Shown: one piece after another, positions 51,631-62,733 of the stretch
Layout of the letters: each line of letters opens with the position of its first letter
Numbering within the stretch: position 1 is the first letter of the stretch
NCBI GenBank assembly: GCA_965153455.1
Contig: OZ234496.1
Span: forward strand, 10,997,863-11,061,862
Direction of reading: 5' to 3'
From: Sphagnum compactum
Lineage: Eukaryota > Bryophyta > Sphagnopsida > Sphagnales
DNA: 64,000 bases
The notes under the pieces: generated by a model
What the model was told of the DNA's origin: nothing
Databases searched by the model: none
The model's input: the letters and a program-made list of their open reading frames with translations, nothing else
Translations under genes and position numbers: made by a program

Positions 51631-54620
51631 TTGATGTTGACCGCATCACAAATGAAATAGTTGCAATGGTACCTACTACTATTGATGAATAGTCTGGAAA
51701 ATTCATATTGCCAGACAATGAATATGATTTGACATTGTTCAAGCTAGTGGAATGAAAACAAATGCATCAATGTGGTTCACGATGCAAAACAAATAAGCAC
51801 ATTGGAACTTGCAAATACCGATTTCCCATTACTATATTTGTCGAACAACATGTGGCTCAACATCCAATCACGCAAAGGTGGGTCAAAAAAATTCAAATCA
51901 AGTGTATTTTTGAGTTGATTAGTCGGTTATTATCATCTTTATATTTGTGCAATCAACAATCTTTACTACTAAAAGAAACCTTAATCTTATCTTTGCAAAA
52001 AAATTCTTATTTTGAACGCTTGATCATTGAAGTTTAAAAATTTTCTCAACATTTTTAAAACGTAAATTTTAATATGAATTTTCAATATCAATTCTATGAC
52101 AAGCAAAAAAATTCATTTAACACAAATTTTCATTGTTAACATGCTATTCACATTTTAGTGAACATTTAAGTATTCAAATTTTAGATTATTTCAAATATGC
52201 ACATGATTTTTTGACTTGTTTGAATTACTCATGAACCAGGTGGCAATACTATTGTTCACGTTATGAAGCTCGAAATGTGATGCCTTATCATTGTACTACA
52301 TTGATATTGTGGTGTGCACACATGAGCAATCAACGAATCACATCGTCATATTGATCATATTATCTTTTGAAATATGCTATGAAATGTGAACCATAAGGCA
52401 TTATTGAATTGAATGATGTCAGTGCAAGAAGTTTGGGATTGGTTAATGCAACCCTTTTGGAACTTCAATTGATTTAAGCAACAATAACAACCAAACCTGT
52501 ATTTTCGGCTAAAGCAACCCTCTCATGTTTACAAATCCCAATCATATCAAAAAGTGTAGGTGTAAAGCATGTTGATTCAAAACCACCAAACTTACATACA
52601 AAAATGGTGAATAAATCTAGGATAATTGGATTTCATCCCATTAATATATATTGTGCGCGACCTTCTAATATGGCCCAATACACATTTACAAAATATTGGA
52701 AACAATTTTCTCCACAACAACAAGAATTGAAGAAGAAGACATGTTTGGGCAAAGACAAATTAAGATTTTTTTAATATAAAAATGAACACTTAGTGTGGTT
52801 CAATAGACTTCAATCCTGGCAAACATGTTGAACCACTTTTTTTCAACATATTGTTTAACAATGTTGTTTTTTTTTAAAGAACGCAAATTGATATCTCCCA
52901 CAAATTTAGCAAGATCATATTATCATGAATGTTTTGTTCGTGATATTGTGAAGACTCTTAATTATTTGCAAGACCTCATATCTAAATATGAGAAAAGAAA
53001 GTTATATGATGATGAGAAGCCAAATCAGATATACAACAAGCTTTTCGAGAAACATCCTTTTGAAAATTCACAAAATTTAACAATCAATATCAATATTGAT
53101 GTTACATGTGTTGGATCACAAATTGGTCTAGTTCATCCAAATTATTGGATACATGATGTTGGTGATTCTTTGGAAAATAAATTTTTGTCACATGAACAAG
53201 TGCATATATTCAACATCATTTGTTTTAAAACAAATGGTTTGCATGTCATTTTTAGGTACATAACTTATTTGATTTTATTTCATTTCAAATATAAAAATAA
53301 CTGCCATCCAGAAGTTATGCATATTTCTATTGCATGTATGAAAGATATATTATGGTAATTAATTTTTATATTTATATTATAAAACATAAAATATTATGCA
53401 TATTTATTAAATTTTATAGTCAATTATTCTTATAACTATGTATATTCATTATTTGTGAAACATATTTTATGTCAGGAACTCCTGGTAGTGGAAAGATATT
53501 TTTCATTCAATATTTGACTGAATATTATATGTTATTGAAAAAGAAGGTTCTCCTTACCATAACAACAGGATGTGCGGCATCAAAGTTTAGTTCAAAAGCT
53601 TCAACCATCCACAACACATTTCATATACAATGCAAAGGATATGTTCAACCATTACAAAAATTAAGTGTTGAATTTCAAATTTTCAAAGAAGCTGACACCA
53701 TCATTATTGATGAAATGCCAATGATGACAACTACATTATTGCAAAGCATGGAAACTAGACTACTGCAAATTGAGAATGATACAAATGAACCATATCATTT
53801 TACATTAGTGATTTTGGTGGGTGATCATGCATAATTTCTAGCAATATGTCATTGCCATCTATTAGACACAGAAAATTATTACCAAAAGCATTATGTTTAT
53901 AATGTGATGAATTGGAATTATGCAACATATCATACTTTGGAAACTTCAATAAGACATGTTGAAGATTTAGAATATTATCTTTTTGGAACATAATCCGTTG
54001 TCAAACACCAACGAAAAAGAAATTTCATCAATTTTGAACAATTGCTACATTGATGAAAATTTAGTAGAACAATACATTGATGACAAAACAACAATACTTT
54101 GCACACATTGGAAGGATGTTGATTATTATAAAGAATTGATTCTTCACAAGAATTTTCAGCTGACCAAATTTATGCTATTCAATTGGAGACAAATGCAAGG
54201 AATGTTGAACACATTCAATCTTGGGTGAACAATAAAAGATTCAATCACATGCAACATGTTGCATTGGGAACATTGGTTATAATGACTAAAAACATTGATT
54301 TAAAAGTTAGTGCTTGCAAATGGAACACTAGAATCGTACCAAAATTGAAGTTTGATTTAGAAAATAATGTTCGTAACATTTCCGTTGCACTCAATCCATG
54401 AAGATATGTGCAAATAGTTCAAGAAAAATCAATTCAAAACAAATATGATTTTCAAGGACATTTTTACAAAACGTCATTTCTTTTAATGTTAAATTATGTA
54501 ATTATAAGGCACAAATCTAAAGGTGCAACGATATCATACAAAATGATGATACATATTTGTGAATCTTTTGCATGAGGATTAGTGCATGTAAAGTTATTTA
54601 AAATGTCGTAACCTTAGCCT
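51631..54620 (+). pseudogene. Helitron-type Rep/PIF1-helicase gene, decayed
   Basis: Conceptual pieces occur in order on the plus strand. About 51740-51877 has the Cys/His block CGSRCKTNKHIGTCKYRFP. A clean GT-AG intron (51878-52239) joins QR to WQYYCSRYEARNVMPYH. Then come AHMSNQRITSSY, YLLKYAMKCEP, IIGFHPINIYCARPSNMAQY and RSYYHECFVRD. The PIF1 helicase follows: SGTPGSGKIFFIQYL (Walker A, T replaced by I), TTGCAASKFSSKASTIHNTF, ADTIIIDEMPM (Walker B), and a VGDHA segment stopped at TAA where relatives have Gln. TILCTHWKDVDYY, RFNHMQHVALGTLVIMTKNI and HKSKGATISY end it. At least eight stops or frameshifts make it dead. The layout is that of Helitron transposases, but the Rep HUH motif was not seen, and no TC/CTRR termini were identified. 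It is probably AT-biased by decay. Confidence 0.75.
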
Positions 54621-56410
54621 TGGGCTTGCGACCAAAGTAAGGGCTTGCAACGACATGGGCGGAAAGTGAAACCTAGGAATCACATTTTATGTTTTCGGAA
54701 GTGTAGGAAAGTGTGAGGGAATAAACCCACACACTCCCAAGTGGGCTCCCACGTTGGGAGTTGGATTCCCGATGGACTCCCGAATTTTCAAAGAGCAATT
54801 TCAGGGGCCAAAACTCATTAGATTAAAAAGGTCCTTATACCATTAGAAAGCTCTTGAAACTTAAATGTTTAAAATGGGCTCACATGATTCATTTGAGTAC
54901 TTAAAACATAGGTCATGGCCAAAAGAAGGGTTGAGAGTCAAAGTGCCAATTTGACTCCTACCACTAAAAGTTGAGAATCACCTTGATTCATTTTCGTGCA
55001 GGTGGCGTGCCACATATCGTTGGAAAGTTTTCAATGAAAGTTACAATGTTTCTTTAGACCTCACTTAAATAGAAAATCTGCACAAGAAGTTATGGGCCTT
55101 CAAAGTCACAAGAGTCCCAATTTTGGGAATTTCGGGACTCTCAACTTGAGAGTCTTTAGACAAAATGACATTTGGGTGCAGGCCCCGTGGCCAAGCATGA
55201 AGAATACTATAAACGGGAAGGTGTTGGTTTCCCCCAAGTCTGGGCCGTGGTGAGTTTTGTGAATCTGTGTATGCTCGTGGTTCGTTCGTGCACCAAAAGT
55301 GCTTTAACTACACACTAACCAACTTGTTGTTTAGTTTGTGCAGGTCCATGTGAATAATTGGCCCATTTATAACTCGTCTTAGTCCCAATCCCAAGCTCCA
55401 GCACGCCCCCTCCACCCCCGAAGTGCTGCGAGCTAGGGAATGTACTCTAACTTTTTCTCTGTCCATTGTTTTCACTTTTGGACTCGCAGTTGAGTTTGTC
55501 AAAGAGTTTGGGGGGTGTGTTATAGAGTCACAAATCGATTTTTTTAAAAAATTGTTAATAATTTTCAACCTTTGGACATACAACCTATGTTGCCATGGTT
55601 TTTAAAAAATGTGAACAGTGTTGTAAATTGAATACTAACACATGTATCATTATAATCTAGTATGCACTATGTGCAATTCTTTTGATTGGTTTTACCAATT
55701 TCATTTTCATTCAATGCGCAAATTGGGCGTATTTTTCTAGGTTCAAATCCTAGGTTGAATTATACTTTTAAAATTTTAAAGATGTCACTTCTTACAAAAA
55801 TCCTAATTGACTGGCCGAATTTCAAATTTAATAACTTTCCTTGTGTCATTATGACCTTGGTTTCATGAACCATTGGAACAAAACAAACAAACAACCTTCC
55901 TTCATGTATATAGATATTTTAAAAATTCATTTGAACTTTTATTTGTTCATGATTGTTTCAAAGTTTAGATTTTTTAAGAATTAATATGAGATGTACCCAC
56001 ATTTAATTAATAAAATCAATAATAGGCAATCCAAATTCCAATGAGTGTTAATTAGATTTTGGTGTTTTGATTTCCAAAACCAACCACAATATTAAAACAC
56101 ACATTACCTTTAGAATCATTACACACCTTATAGAATTTTGATTTATTATAAGAATATGAATTGAGATGCCCTTCACCCACTTTGCATTGTTTTTTTATAT
56201 TTATTGAACATGAATTTAAAAAGGTTTTGAAACAAAATTTTGTTTTGTTCATTCTTGACTATGACCATACATTGCACATCCAATTTACTTGATAGAAAAA
56301 AGAAAAAAAATGACCGAACAATTGAAAGGTGAAAAATATAAATACCTTTCATAATATTGGGCGCTAGGCCTACCTCCACTCCAGGTCCCAGAAGGGACCA
56401 ACTAGTTTTG
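54621..56410. other. Remainder of the AT-rich insertion block
   Basis: About 54600-55440 is less AT-rich and holds a 29-bp hairpin at 54733-54761 (ACTCCCAAGTGGG against CCCACGTTGGGAGT, two mismatched bases). No coding motif was found. From 55440 to 56380 it is very AT-rich. It ends just before the right copy of the 28-bp repeat. Confidence 0.5.
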
Positions 56411-56438
56411 TGAGGATATTTAAAGACTGATTATGATG
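56411..56438. repeat. 28-bp direct repeat, right copy
   Basis: Identical to 51603-51630. The bases on either side differ from those flanking the left copy, so the identity stops at exactly these 28 positions. Confidence 0.85.
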
Positions 56439-58759
56439 AAGAAGTATTATATCACAATTACAATGGCTTAGGGTGCTTCAAAAATCTGAACTCAATATAT
56501 TCAAACTGTATCAGGACTTCATTTATGTTTTCTGCTCTTATTTCTAGTCTTAGTATTATTCTCACATCTTGAGGGTTGGGTTGTTAGATGGACTATGCAA
56601 CTTTCCTACAATCTTTAGGAAACTTCAATGCTTGGACTGTAGAGTCACTGAACCATTGTAATCTCTGAATGTGCTAGCCATTCTGGAGGGACAGTAACCC
56701 ATTGTTGTGTTTTGGCACTCAATTTTGGATTGGTGATTTCTGAAAGGTGAGCACATGAGCAGGACTTCACATTATCCTCCTAATGCAACAGACATATTCT
56801 ATGTTTGCAAGACTTTTGAGCTGTAGTTTTCATCAAATTCAGTAGCTTCTTATTTTCAGCAGATGAGTTTTCCTTCCTTCTGTTTCCTGCTCAGGTCCTC
56901 TTATCTGTTCCTGGTCTTGTATCTCCAAGAAGGAATAATTAAGGGAATTTAGTTTAAAAGTTGATTTGCATGATCTTTGTGTGTTCGTGTGGGTTTTGAT
57001 CCCATCTTTGAAAGGAGGGGTGAGGTATTTCATACAACATGAGGTGGAGCCTTTCATTCACAGCATGTAACGCCACTGTTGGTTTCAGAGATGAGGGTGC
57101 AGATTCATGAACTTCATGTGCGAATCACAATGCCAATTTGCAGTTTAGAATTCTTCTGCTTGATGATACATCTACCAATGTTGAGAAACTCTAAGTCCCT
57201 TGTCCAGTGCACACCCTCCGGTTTTTCATGTGAGAATGTGAGTAATTTTAATTTGGAATATGGAATTTCAAATCAATTCATTTTCAATGAACTTGAAATC
57301 CTTGCTCTACACATGATGTTTCCATTCTGATTTACTATGTACAGTGCAGGGTGCAAGGTGCCAGGTCTATTGGACTTGCTACGCTTGATTGATTTTGCCC
57401 ACATTTTCCAGTGCTCTTTTGTCATACACTCTGTGAGAGTAATATAGGATTTGTACACATCACCAAAGAATCGTGGTAATATAACTTCAATTTTCTACAG
57501 AGAATTAGCATTTGCTTTTGATCCATTCCTGTTCTATAAGTTTTCAGTTTGAAATCTCATGCTCCTGTACATTTGCAATCTAAACTAAAGTTTTGTATGC
57601 ATATCAGTGTTGCAAGTGTTGCGTGTATTTTTTCTCACAATTTCGGTAACCCAACATTTCCGTACCCACGCGCTTCCAGTCAACCTATCGCGTTACTCTA
57701 ACACCGTGTCCTGTTTCGTGTACGGTCTGAGTCCTTGTTTTTTTCTTTTTATGGACCGGGCTTTCTCTCAGCATTGTTTCGTTGCTAACTGATCTGACCA
57801 TTGTTGAGCAAGGGTTTCTCTACGACAACAGCAGCAGTGAGGATTCATATGTTGGAGCTCTGGAGGATATTCATGTGGGAGGGGATTATTTCTGGTTTTA
57901 AACAGGAGTGAAAAGCTTGTGCGGTAGTCGAAGTATTCCAACAGCTAGGGCTCAGAGCTTGAAGGTTTCTGGAGCAAATTAGTTGCTCGGGAAGAAGGAA
58001 GAATATTTACCACACAGAGCTTAAGAGTCGATTTCAATCTTAAGGGGGGGGGTGACGATAATAATGCTTCGCTTAGAGATTTAGGAAACCTGGAAGTCTT
58101 TTTTACAGTCATCAAGGTGAGATTTTTTTCACTCTTTGCATATAGATTTGGTGTAGTTTGCAATCATTTCATTGTTCTAGTCACAGGGGAGACGGGGCTA
58201 GAAAGCTTTGAAGTGATCAGGGGAAGGTCGGGAATCTTTTGCAGTTTTGGTCTTGTGGTCCGAGAGGGCGATTGGAAGATTGTGGCGAAGATCTGAGGGA
58301 AGAAGTGGCGCCACTGCTGTAAGTTGGGGGTGGCAAATCTGGAGCTTCCTATCTGACTTTTGTTGTCTAAATTATGTCAGGCCGCTTCCCAATAAAATCC
58401 CGATGCTTTGTAAGCCTGGTCACATCTACTTAAGGGGTATTGGGACATTGTCACTTTTGAAAGTCGGGGTTTCTTTCTCCAGAAATCGTCGAGTATTCAC
58501 CAGGAGCATTGCTTAGACCTTGGTGAGAACTTGGAGCTTGGATAAGGCTTCTGTGGTTTTTCCCGAGCTGTCAAAATCTTTGGCTGTTTAGCGGCTGTTG
58601 GAAAGCTGTTCAATAGGGGAGAAAGTGTCACTGTCTTCCAACTGTGATCTATCTGTGCACACTCCCTTCTTTGATTTAATATGTAGAAACTGATTTTCAA
58701 CCAAGTTAGTAGAGTTGGAGTTGCTTGTTACAACAAATTATGTAATTCAATACCTCACT
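56439..58759. other. Intergenic and 5' leader of the kinase gene
   Basis: No coding exon was recognised. A plausible leader exon ends at the donor AAG|GTGAGATTTTTTT near 58116, suggesting a 5'-UTR intron that could close at one of several AGs before 58715. The reading frame is open for 15 codons before the ATG at 58760 but has no earlier ATG. Confidence 0.45.
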
Positions 58760-60277
58760 ATGGATCTTGACCAAATTCAACTTAACAACCACCTGTGTAA
58801 CTATTTGTATAAATGGCTTGGAAAGACAAAGCTTGTGTTAGAGTATCATAAGAGAGCTTCTATTAGAAGAGCAATTACTTCTCAAGACAGAGCTTTCAGA
58901 GAAGTTGAGTTGGTGGTGAAGCGTGCGGAGGATCTATTGTTGAAGTGCATGTGTAGACAGTCATCGTGGCTTGAGGCAGCAATAACACTGGCAAATATAA
59001 AAGAGGAGGTGCTGGATATTGTGCTTGACCTTTCCTTTTGGAAACGCATACTGAAGATTGCAATTGCTTATGCAAACATGGGAGAATCAACAGTTCGTCA
59101 ATATGCAGTAAAGGCGTTGGAAAAGGATGAAGACCTTTATGAAAAGCTATTAAAAGAAGGTAGCTCTCTGCAGAAGGCAGCTGGTCATGATATGTCCCAT
59201 CTACTCACCAAGCTCCTGGAAGTGAAGGAGAAGCACACTAGTGGTGGAGAAGGATCAACTGCTAGTATACAAGAGCGAGAGTACATTCTTTCAATCTACT
59301 TGTTGTCATGCATTGGAGATGATGACAGAATTGCTACTGAGGTAGAATCTCAGTTGAAGGACATAAAGTGGGGTAAACCTTTGGGTTCTGGTGCATATGG
59401 CCAAGTCAGTCAGGCTGAATGGATGCAACAGCCATGTGCTGTGAAAAAGATACATGACACTGACCCAAAAGAAGCCACCATGGCAAGAGGTTGCAATCAT
59501 CCACACATTGTGCAATTCTTCTGGGTTTACCAGGAGGAGAGGAGGTCCTACATCATCATGGAGCGGATGCATGAGGACCTTTCCACCCATATTGAGGGCC
59601 TAGTTCACAGAAATGCGGAGAAAGATGGGTTCAGGCCATTTCAATTGCATGTCGCCATTGACATAATGTTACAAATTGCAAAAGCCATGCGGTATCTCCA
59701 CAACAAGAAGCCGGAGAAGATTGTCCATAGGGACTTGAAGACTTCAAATATCCTTGTGCAACCTCTGGTGGATAATTCTCAAGGTTATGTGTATGTAAAG
59801 TTGGCAGACTTTGGGATATCAAAATTTTACAACATGAGTGAAACCTCATCATTACTGTCTTTCAGGAAGGGTACATCTGTATATGCTGCACCTGAGGTGT
59901 TCAACCAACAATCAAAGTATAGGAGCAATAGTTCAAACCTGCCCCCAAAGATTGATGTCTGGAGTTTTGCTATGGTATGTTCAGAAATTCTGACTGGTAC
60001 AATGCCATTTGACAGTGAGCCCAAGGTGAATCTTCATGCTAAAATTGAAGAGAATGATGAATTTCGACCACCTTTACCCAGTGATTGTCCAGAAGACTTG
60101 CGCTTTTGCATCACCAGGTGTTGGGAGTGCAATCCTCAAAAGCGACCAACATTTGTTGAAATTTGCAAAATGCTCAAAATTGCAAAAGCACAAAGCTTGG
60201 GAATAATTCACTTCAATTATTCCAAGTTCTTGGTCTCCATGAATGATCCTATGTTGAACAAACCAACAAGAAGGTGA
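58760..60277 (+). CDS. Soluble TKL-type protein kinase with helical N-terminal domain
   Basis: An intronless frame of 505 codons from the first ATG. Residues 1-155 are predicted all-helical (HLCNYLYKWLGKTKLVLEYH; RAEDLLLKCMCRQSSWLEAA) and resemble the four-helix MCAfunc/HeLo-like domains found before plant kinases and MLKL; this is inferred from pattern only. The kinase domain (about 202-478) is complete. It has LGSGAYGQVSQAEW, Lys229 in CAVKK, IVHRDLKTSNILV (Asp325), ADFGISK (350-352), GTSVYAAPEVF, KIDVWSFAMVCSEILTG and RCWECNPQKRPTF. No signal peptide or membrane helix was seen, so it is probably cytosolic. The frame's last codons (AGA AG|GTGACC) contain a phase-2 donor at 60273/60274 that fits the acceptor before 60779, so the kinase may continue into the GIL1-like exon. 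Confidence 0.9.
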   Translation: MDLDQIQLNNHLCNYLYKWLGKTKLVLEYHKRASIRRAITSQDRAFREVELVVKRAEDLLLKCMCRQSSWLEAAITLANIKEEVLDIVLDLSFWKRILKIAIAYANMGESTVRQYAVKALEKDEDLYEKLLKEGSSLQKAAGHDMSHLLTKLLEVKEKHTSGGEGSTASIQEREYILSIYLLSCIGDDDRIATEVESQLKDIKWGKPLGSGAYGQVSQAEWMQQPCAVKKIHDTDPKEATMARGCNHPHIVQFFWVYQEERRSYIIMERMHEDLSTHIEGLVHRNAEKDGFRPFQLHVAIDIMLQIAKAMRYLHNKKPEKIVHRDLKTSNILVQPLVDNSQGYVYVKLADFGISKFYNMSETSSLLSFRKGTSVYAAPEVFNQQSKYRSNSSNLPPKIDVWSFAMVCSEILTGTMPFDSEPKVNLHAKIEENDEFRPPLPSDCPEDLRFCITRCWECNPQKRPTFVEICKMLKIAKAQSLGIIHFNYSKFLVSMNDPMLNKPTRR

Positions 60278-60778
60278 CCTATGACTTGTTTGTCAATCTT
60301 CTTTTCCCCATATTTCAAACTCTTTTCCCCAATTTGATCATTGTCTTCTAACATTGTCCAATGTGTAATTGGATTTTAACCAAGGATTGAAGGTTTGCAC
60401 ATCAGACTTCATGGTTTAGGGCCAATACAATTTGAGAAACTAAAAGATGGGTTCACATTCAACAAGATCATGGCAACAAGATCATTTGACTGTTCTTCAA
60501 AACCTTAATGGATGTCCTTTTCTAAGTCTAATGAACTTGAATGTGTCACAAACTGTTGTTGGGGTCCTGACAAGATTGGATATTGGAGGAGTTTGAATTT
60601 ATGAGGATTCTGTTGTGGACAGAGTACATGGGGTTGTAGTAATGCGGGCCAGATATGATATCATGCTCAAGATGTGATCATGATGAAAAGAAGATTTTAT
60701 TAATGAAGGTGATGTTTATAAGTTTCCAAGCAAAAATGTATGTTTATCTAGTTTGGTGGATGTGTTGTGTTGATGTAG

Positions 60779-61934
60779 GTTGCCAATCAGAGAGCCCCAA
60801 GCAGCAGGTTCTGCAGGTGACTCAAATGCAGGAAAGACAGGAGGCTTATACAAAACACCAGTTGATGTTTGCCAGCACCAGCAACAGGATCTCAACAAAA
60901 TGGATCCTGTGTTTCCAGGAGGGTTAGCCACTCAAATTTCCGGGCTATATATTGGTGTGAGCAGCAATCCCATTCAAAGTCCCATACAGATCCAGCTGAT
61001 GGCCCTGGAAGAAGAGAGAAAACAGTTCATGGTTCATGAGGAAGACATGAATTTGCAGATTAACAAGCTTCGACAAGAGAACGAAAAACTGCTCGACCAG
61101 ATCCTACACCTTGAGCTCCAGCATGCTGCCAAGAGCACGCAAGGTGGGTCATATTTAGATGACTCCAAAGCAGCCACTCCTGCTCTTCTTGTGACTGCCA
61201 TCAACACAGTTAGGAAGATCGGAAAGAAATTCACAAAGGAGTTCATGGACCAGCTCAAGAAGCGCCCTGAAAAAGTGAGACTTGCAATAGAAGATCATAT
61301 TTCAAAGCAAGTTGCAGTTGTCCTATCACGGCCAACCCACAAGACGTTCCAATACCAGGCTTACATGAACCACAAACTGTTCATTGGGTTTGACAGTCCC
61401 ACCTTCTTCATGTCACTTGACAACATTGATGAACCACCACATGAGTTCTCAGCAGTGCAGAAATCTGAGTGGTACCGACAGGATAACGTCCAGAAGTTCC
61501 AGAAGTACGATCTTCGAAAGTTCTCAGTCAAAACGCTAGTTGAGAATGCAGAACATGACTCATTTCTTCAAGAGTTTTGCTTCATGAAGTTCCAGGAGAC
61601 CTTTGATGAGCTCACAGAGAGTCAACTCTTCGGACATCTCCAACACAGGGATTGCATCTTGAAGGAGAAGCACCCCAACACTCCATTCTATGAGAGTTTC
61701 TGCAAGCTTGCTGTTTCAGTGTGGCTTGTGCACAGGCTGGCCTTTGCCTTCAAAACCCCAGCCACCACATTTGTGGTGGAAAAGGGGTTGCCATTTGATC
61801 ATCACAAAATGCAGTCGGCTTTTCCTCCAGATGACATCACCCCCAACTCCAAAGTGGGTCTTGTTCTACTCCCTGGATTTCAAGTGAGCCAAAGCATCAT
61901 TGCTTGTGAAGTGTATTTGGTTGAGCATGCATAG
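60779..61934 (+). CDS. GIL1/IRKI-type (DUF641-related) protein or C-terminal half of a kinase fusion
   Basis: An exon starts after GATGTAG at 60778 and stays open to TAG at 61934. The first internal ATG is at 60900, but 40 codons before it are open. A coiled coil (ALEEERKQFMVHEEDMNLQ through LDQILHLEL) follows a Pro/Gly/Gln-rich start. The C-terminal ~240 residues are the GIL1/IRKI domain: FQYQAYMNHKLFIGFDSPTF, NTPFYESFCKLAVSVWLVHR, LAFAFKTPATTFVVEKGLPF, and the end VGLVLLPGFQVSQSIIACEV. GIL1 works in light-dependent gravitropism, and IRKI binds the receptor kinase IRK. If spliced to the upstream kinase (donor 60273, intron 505 nt), phase is exact and the product is 889 residues. If separate, translation would start at 60900 (344 residues). 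Confidence 0.85.
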
Positions 61935-62508
61935 TGAACACACAGTACCCATCTCCTCAGTGGACTATTGACATATTTATATGTCAAAACCCAGCCACAG
62001 AAACTCAAGCACTGGGACTTCTTTCCAACCACAGTCTGGCACAACCAATTACAGGAAAGCTTATAGATTTGGAGTAAGAAAATAACCCAATTGTGTGATT
62101 CTGTATCAATCCTGGAAACTGGCCTTGTCCAGACAGTCCTCCACGGTTTTGTACCTTTGAATTTATCATACAGAAGGCCGCTGTCAGAGGATTCAGATCA
62201 GTTTATAAGTAATGGATGTGTTTACTTTTGTTTTACTGCATTCGGTGAGTTTGTAAGGTGTCTTGGACTTGCAACATTGATTTTGTTTGGTCATTAGCAA
62301 TATTTGTTGGTACTATTTGTTGTCTGCTTTCTTAGGGTGTGAAATGCACCATTCAGAACTAACAGATCAAAACTGTAAAACTATGACATTTGATTGACAG
62401 CAGTCCTGTTGTAGAAGTTTGTCCAACATTCTTATCATGTTCTGAGCTTGAGCTCCCAGTGAAACATTTGTTTGTTCTAGGCAGCATGGTTGGTTCGAAT
62501 CCAAGCTT
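61935..62508. other. 3' flank of the GIL1-like exon (unit 1 of a tandem duplication)
   Basis: The segment 62171-62440 (CAGAGGATTCAGATCAGTTT, TTGTTGTCTGCTTTCT.AGGG and TGTTGTAGAA.TTTG) recurs with changes at about 63205-63455. This shows that non-coding 3' sequence was duplicated along with the coding end. Confidence 0.65.
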
Positions 62509-62733
62509 GCTGTTTCAGTGTGGCTTGTGCACAGGCTGGCCTTTGCATTCAAAACCCCAGCCACCACAGTTGTGGTGGCAAAAGGGCTGCCATTTGATCA
62601 TCATAAAATGCAATCAGCTGGACCTCTGGATGATATCACCCCCAATTCGAGAGTGGGTCTTGTTGTACTCCCTGGATTTCAAGTGAACCAAAGCATCATT
62701 CGCTGTGAAGTCTACTTGGTTGAGCAGTCATAG
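62509..62733 (+). pseudogene. Duplicate of the GIL1/IRKI C-terminal end
   Basis: This copies 61710-61934: 74 codons and stop in the same frame, about 85-90% identical by eye (LAVSVWLVHRLAFAFKTPAT, VVVAKGLPFDHHKMQSA, DDITPNSRVGLVVLPGFQV, and the end VEQS). The frame is intact, but no start codon, coiled coil or upstream exon accompanies it. Differences are mostly silent or conservative. It could serve as an alternative 3' exon for the kinase/GIL1 gene if spliced, or be a plain duplication relic. Confidence 0.85.
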
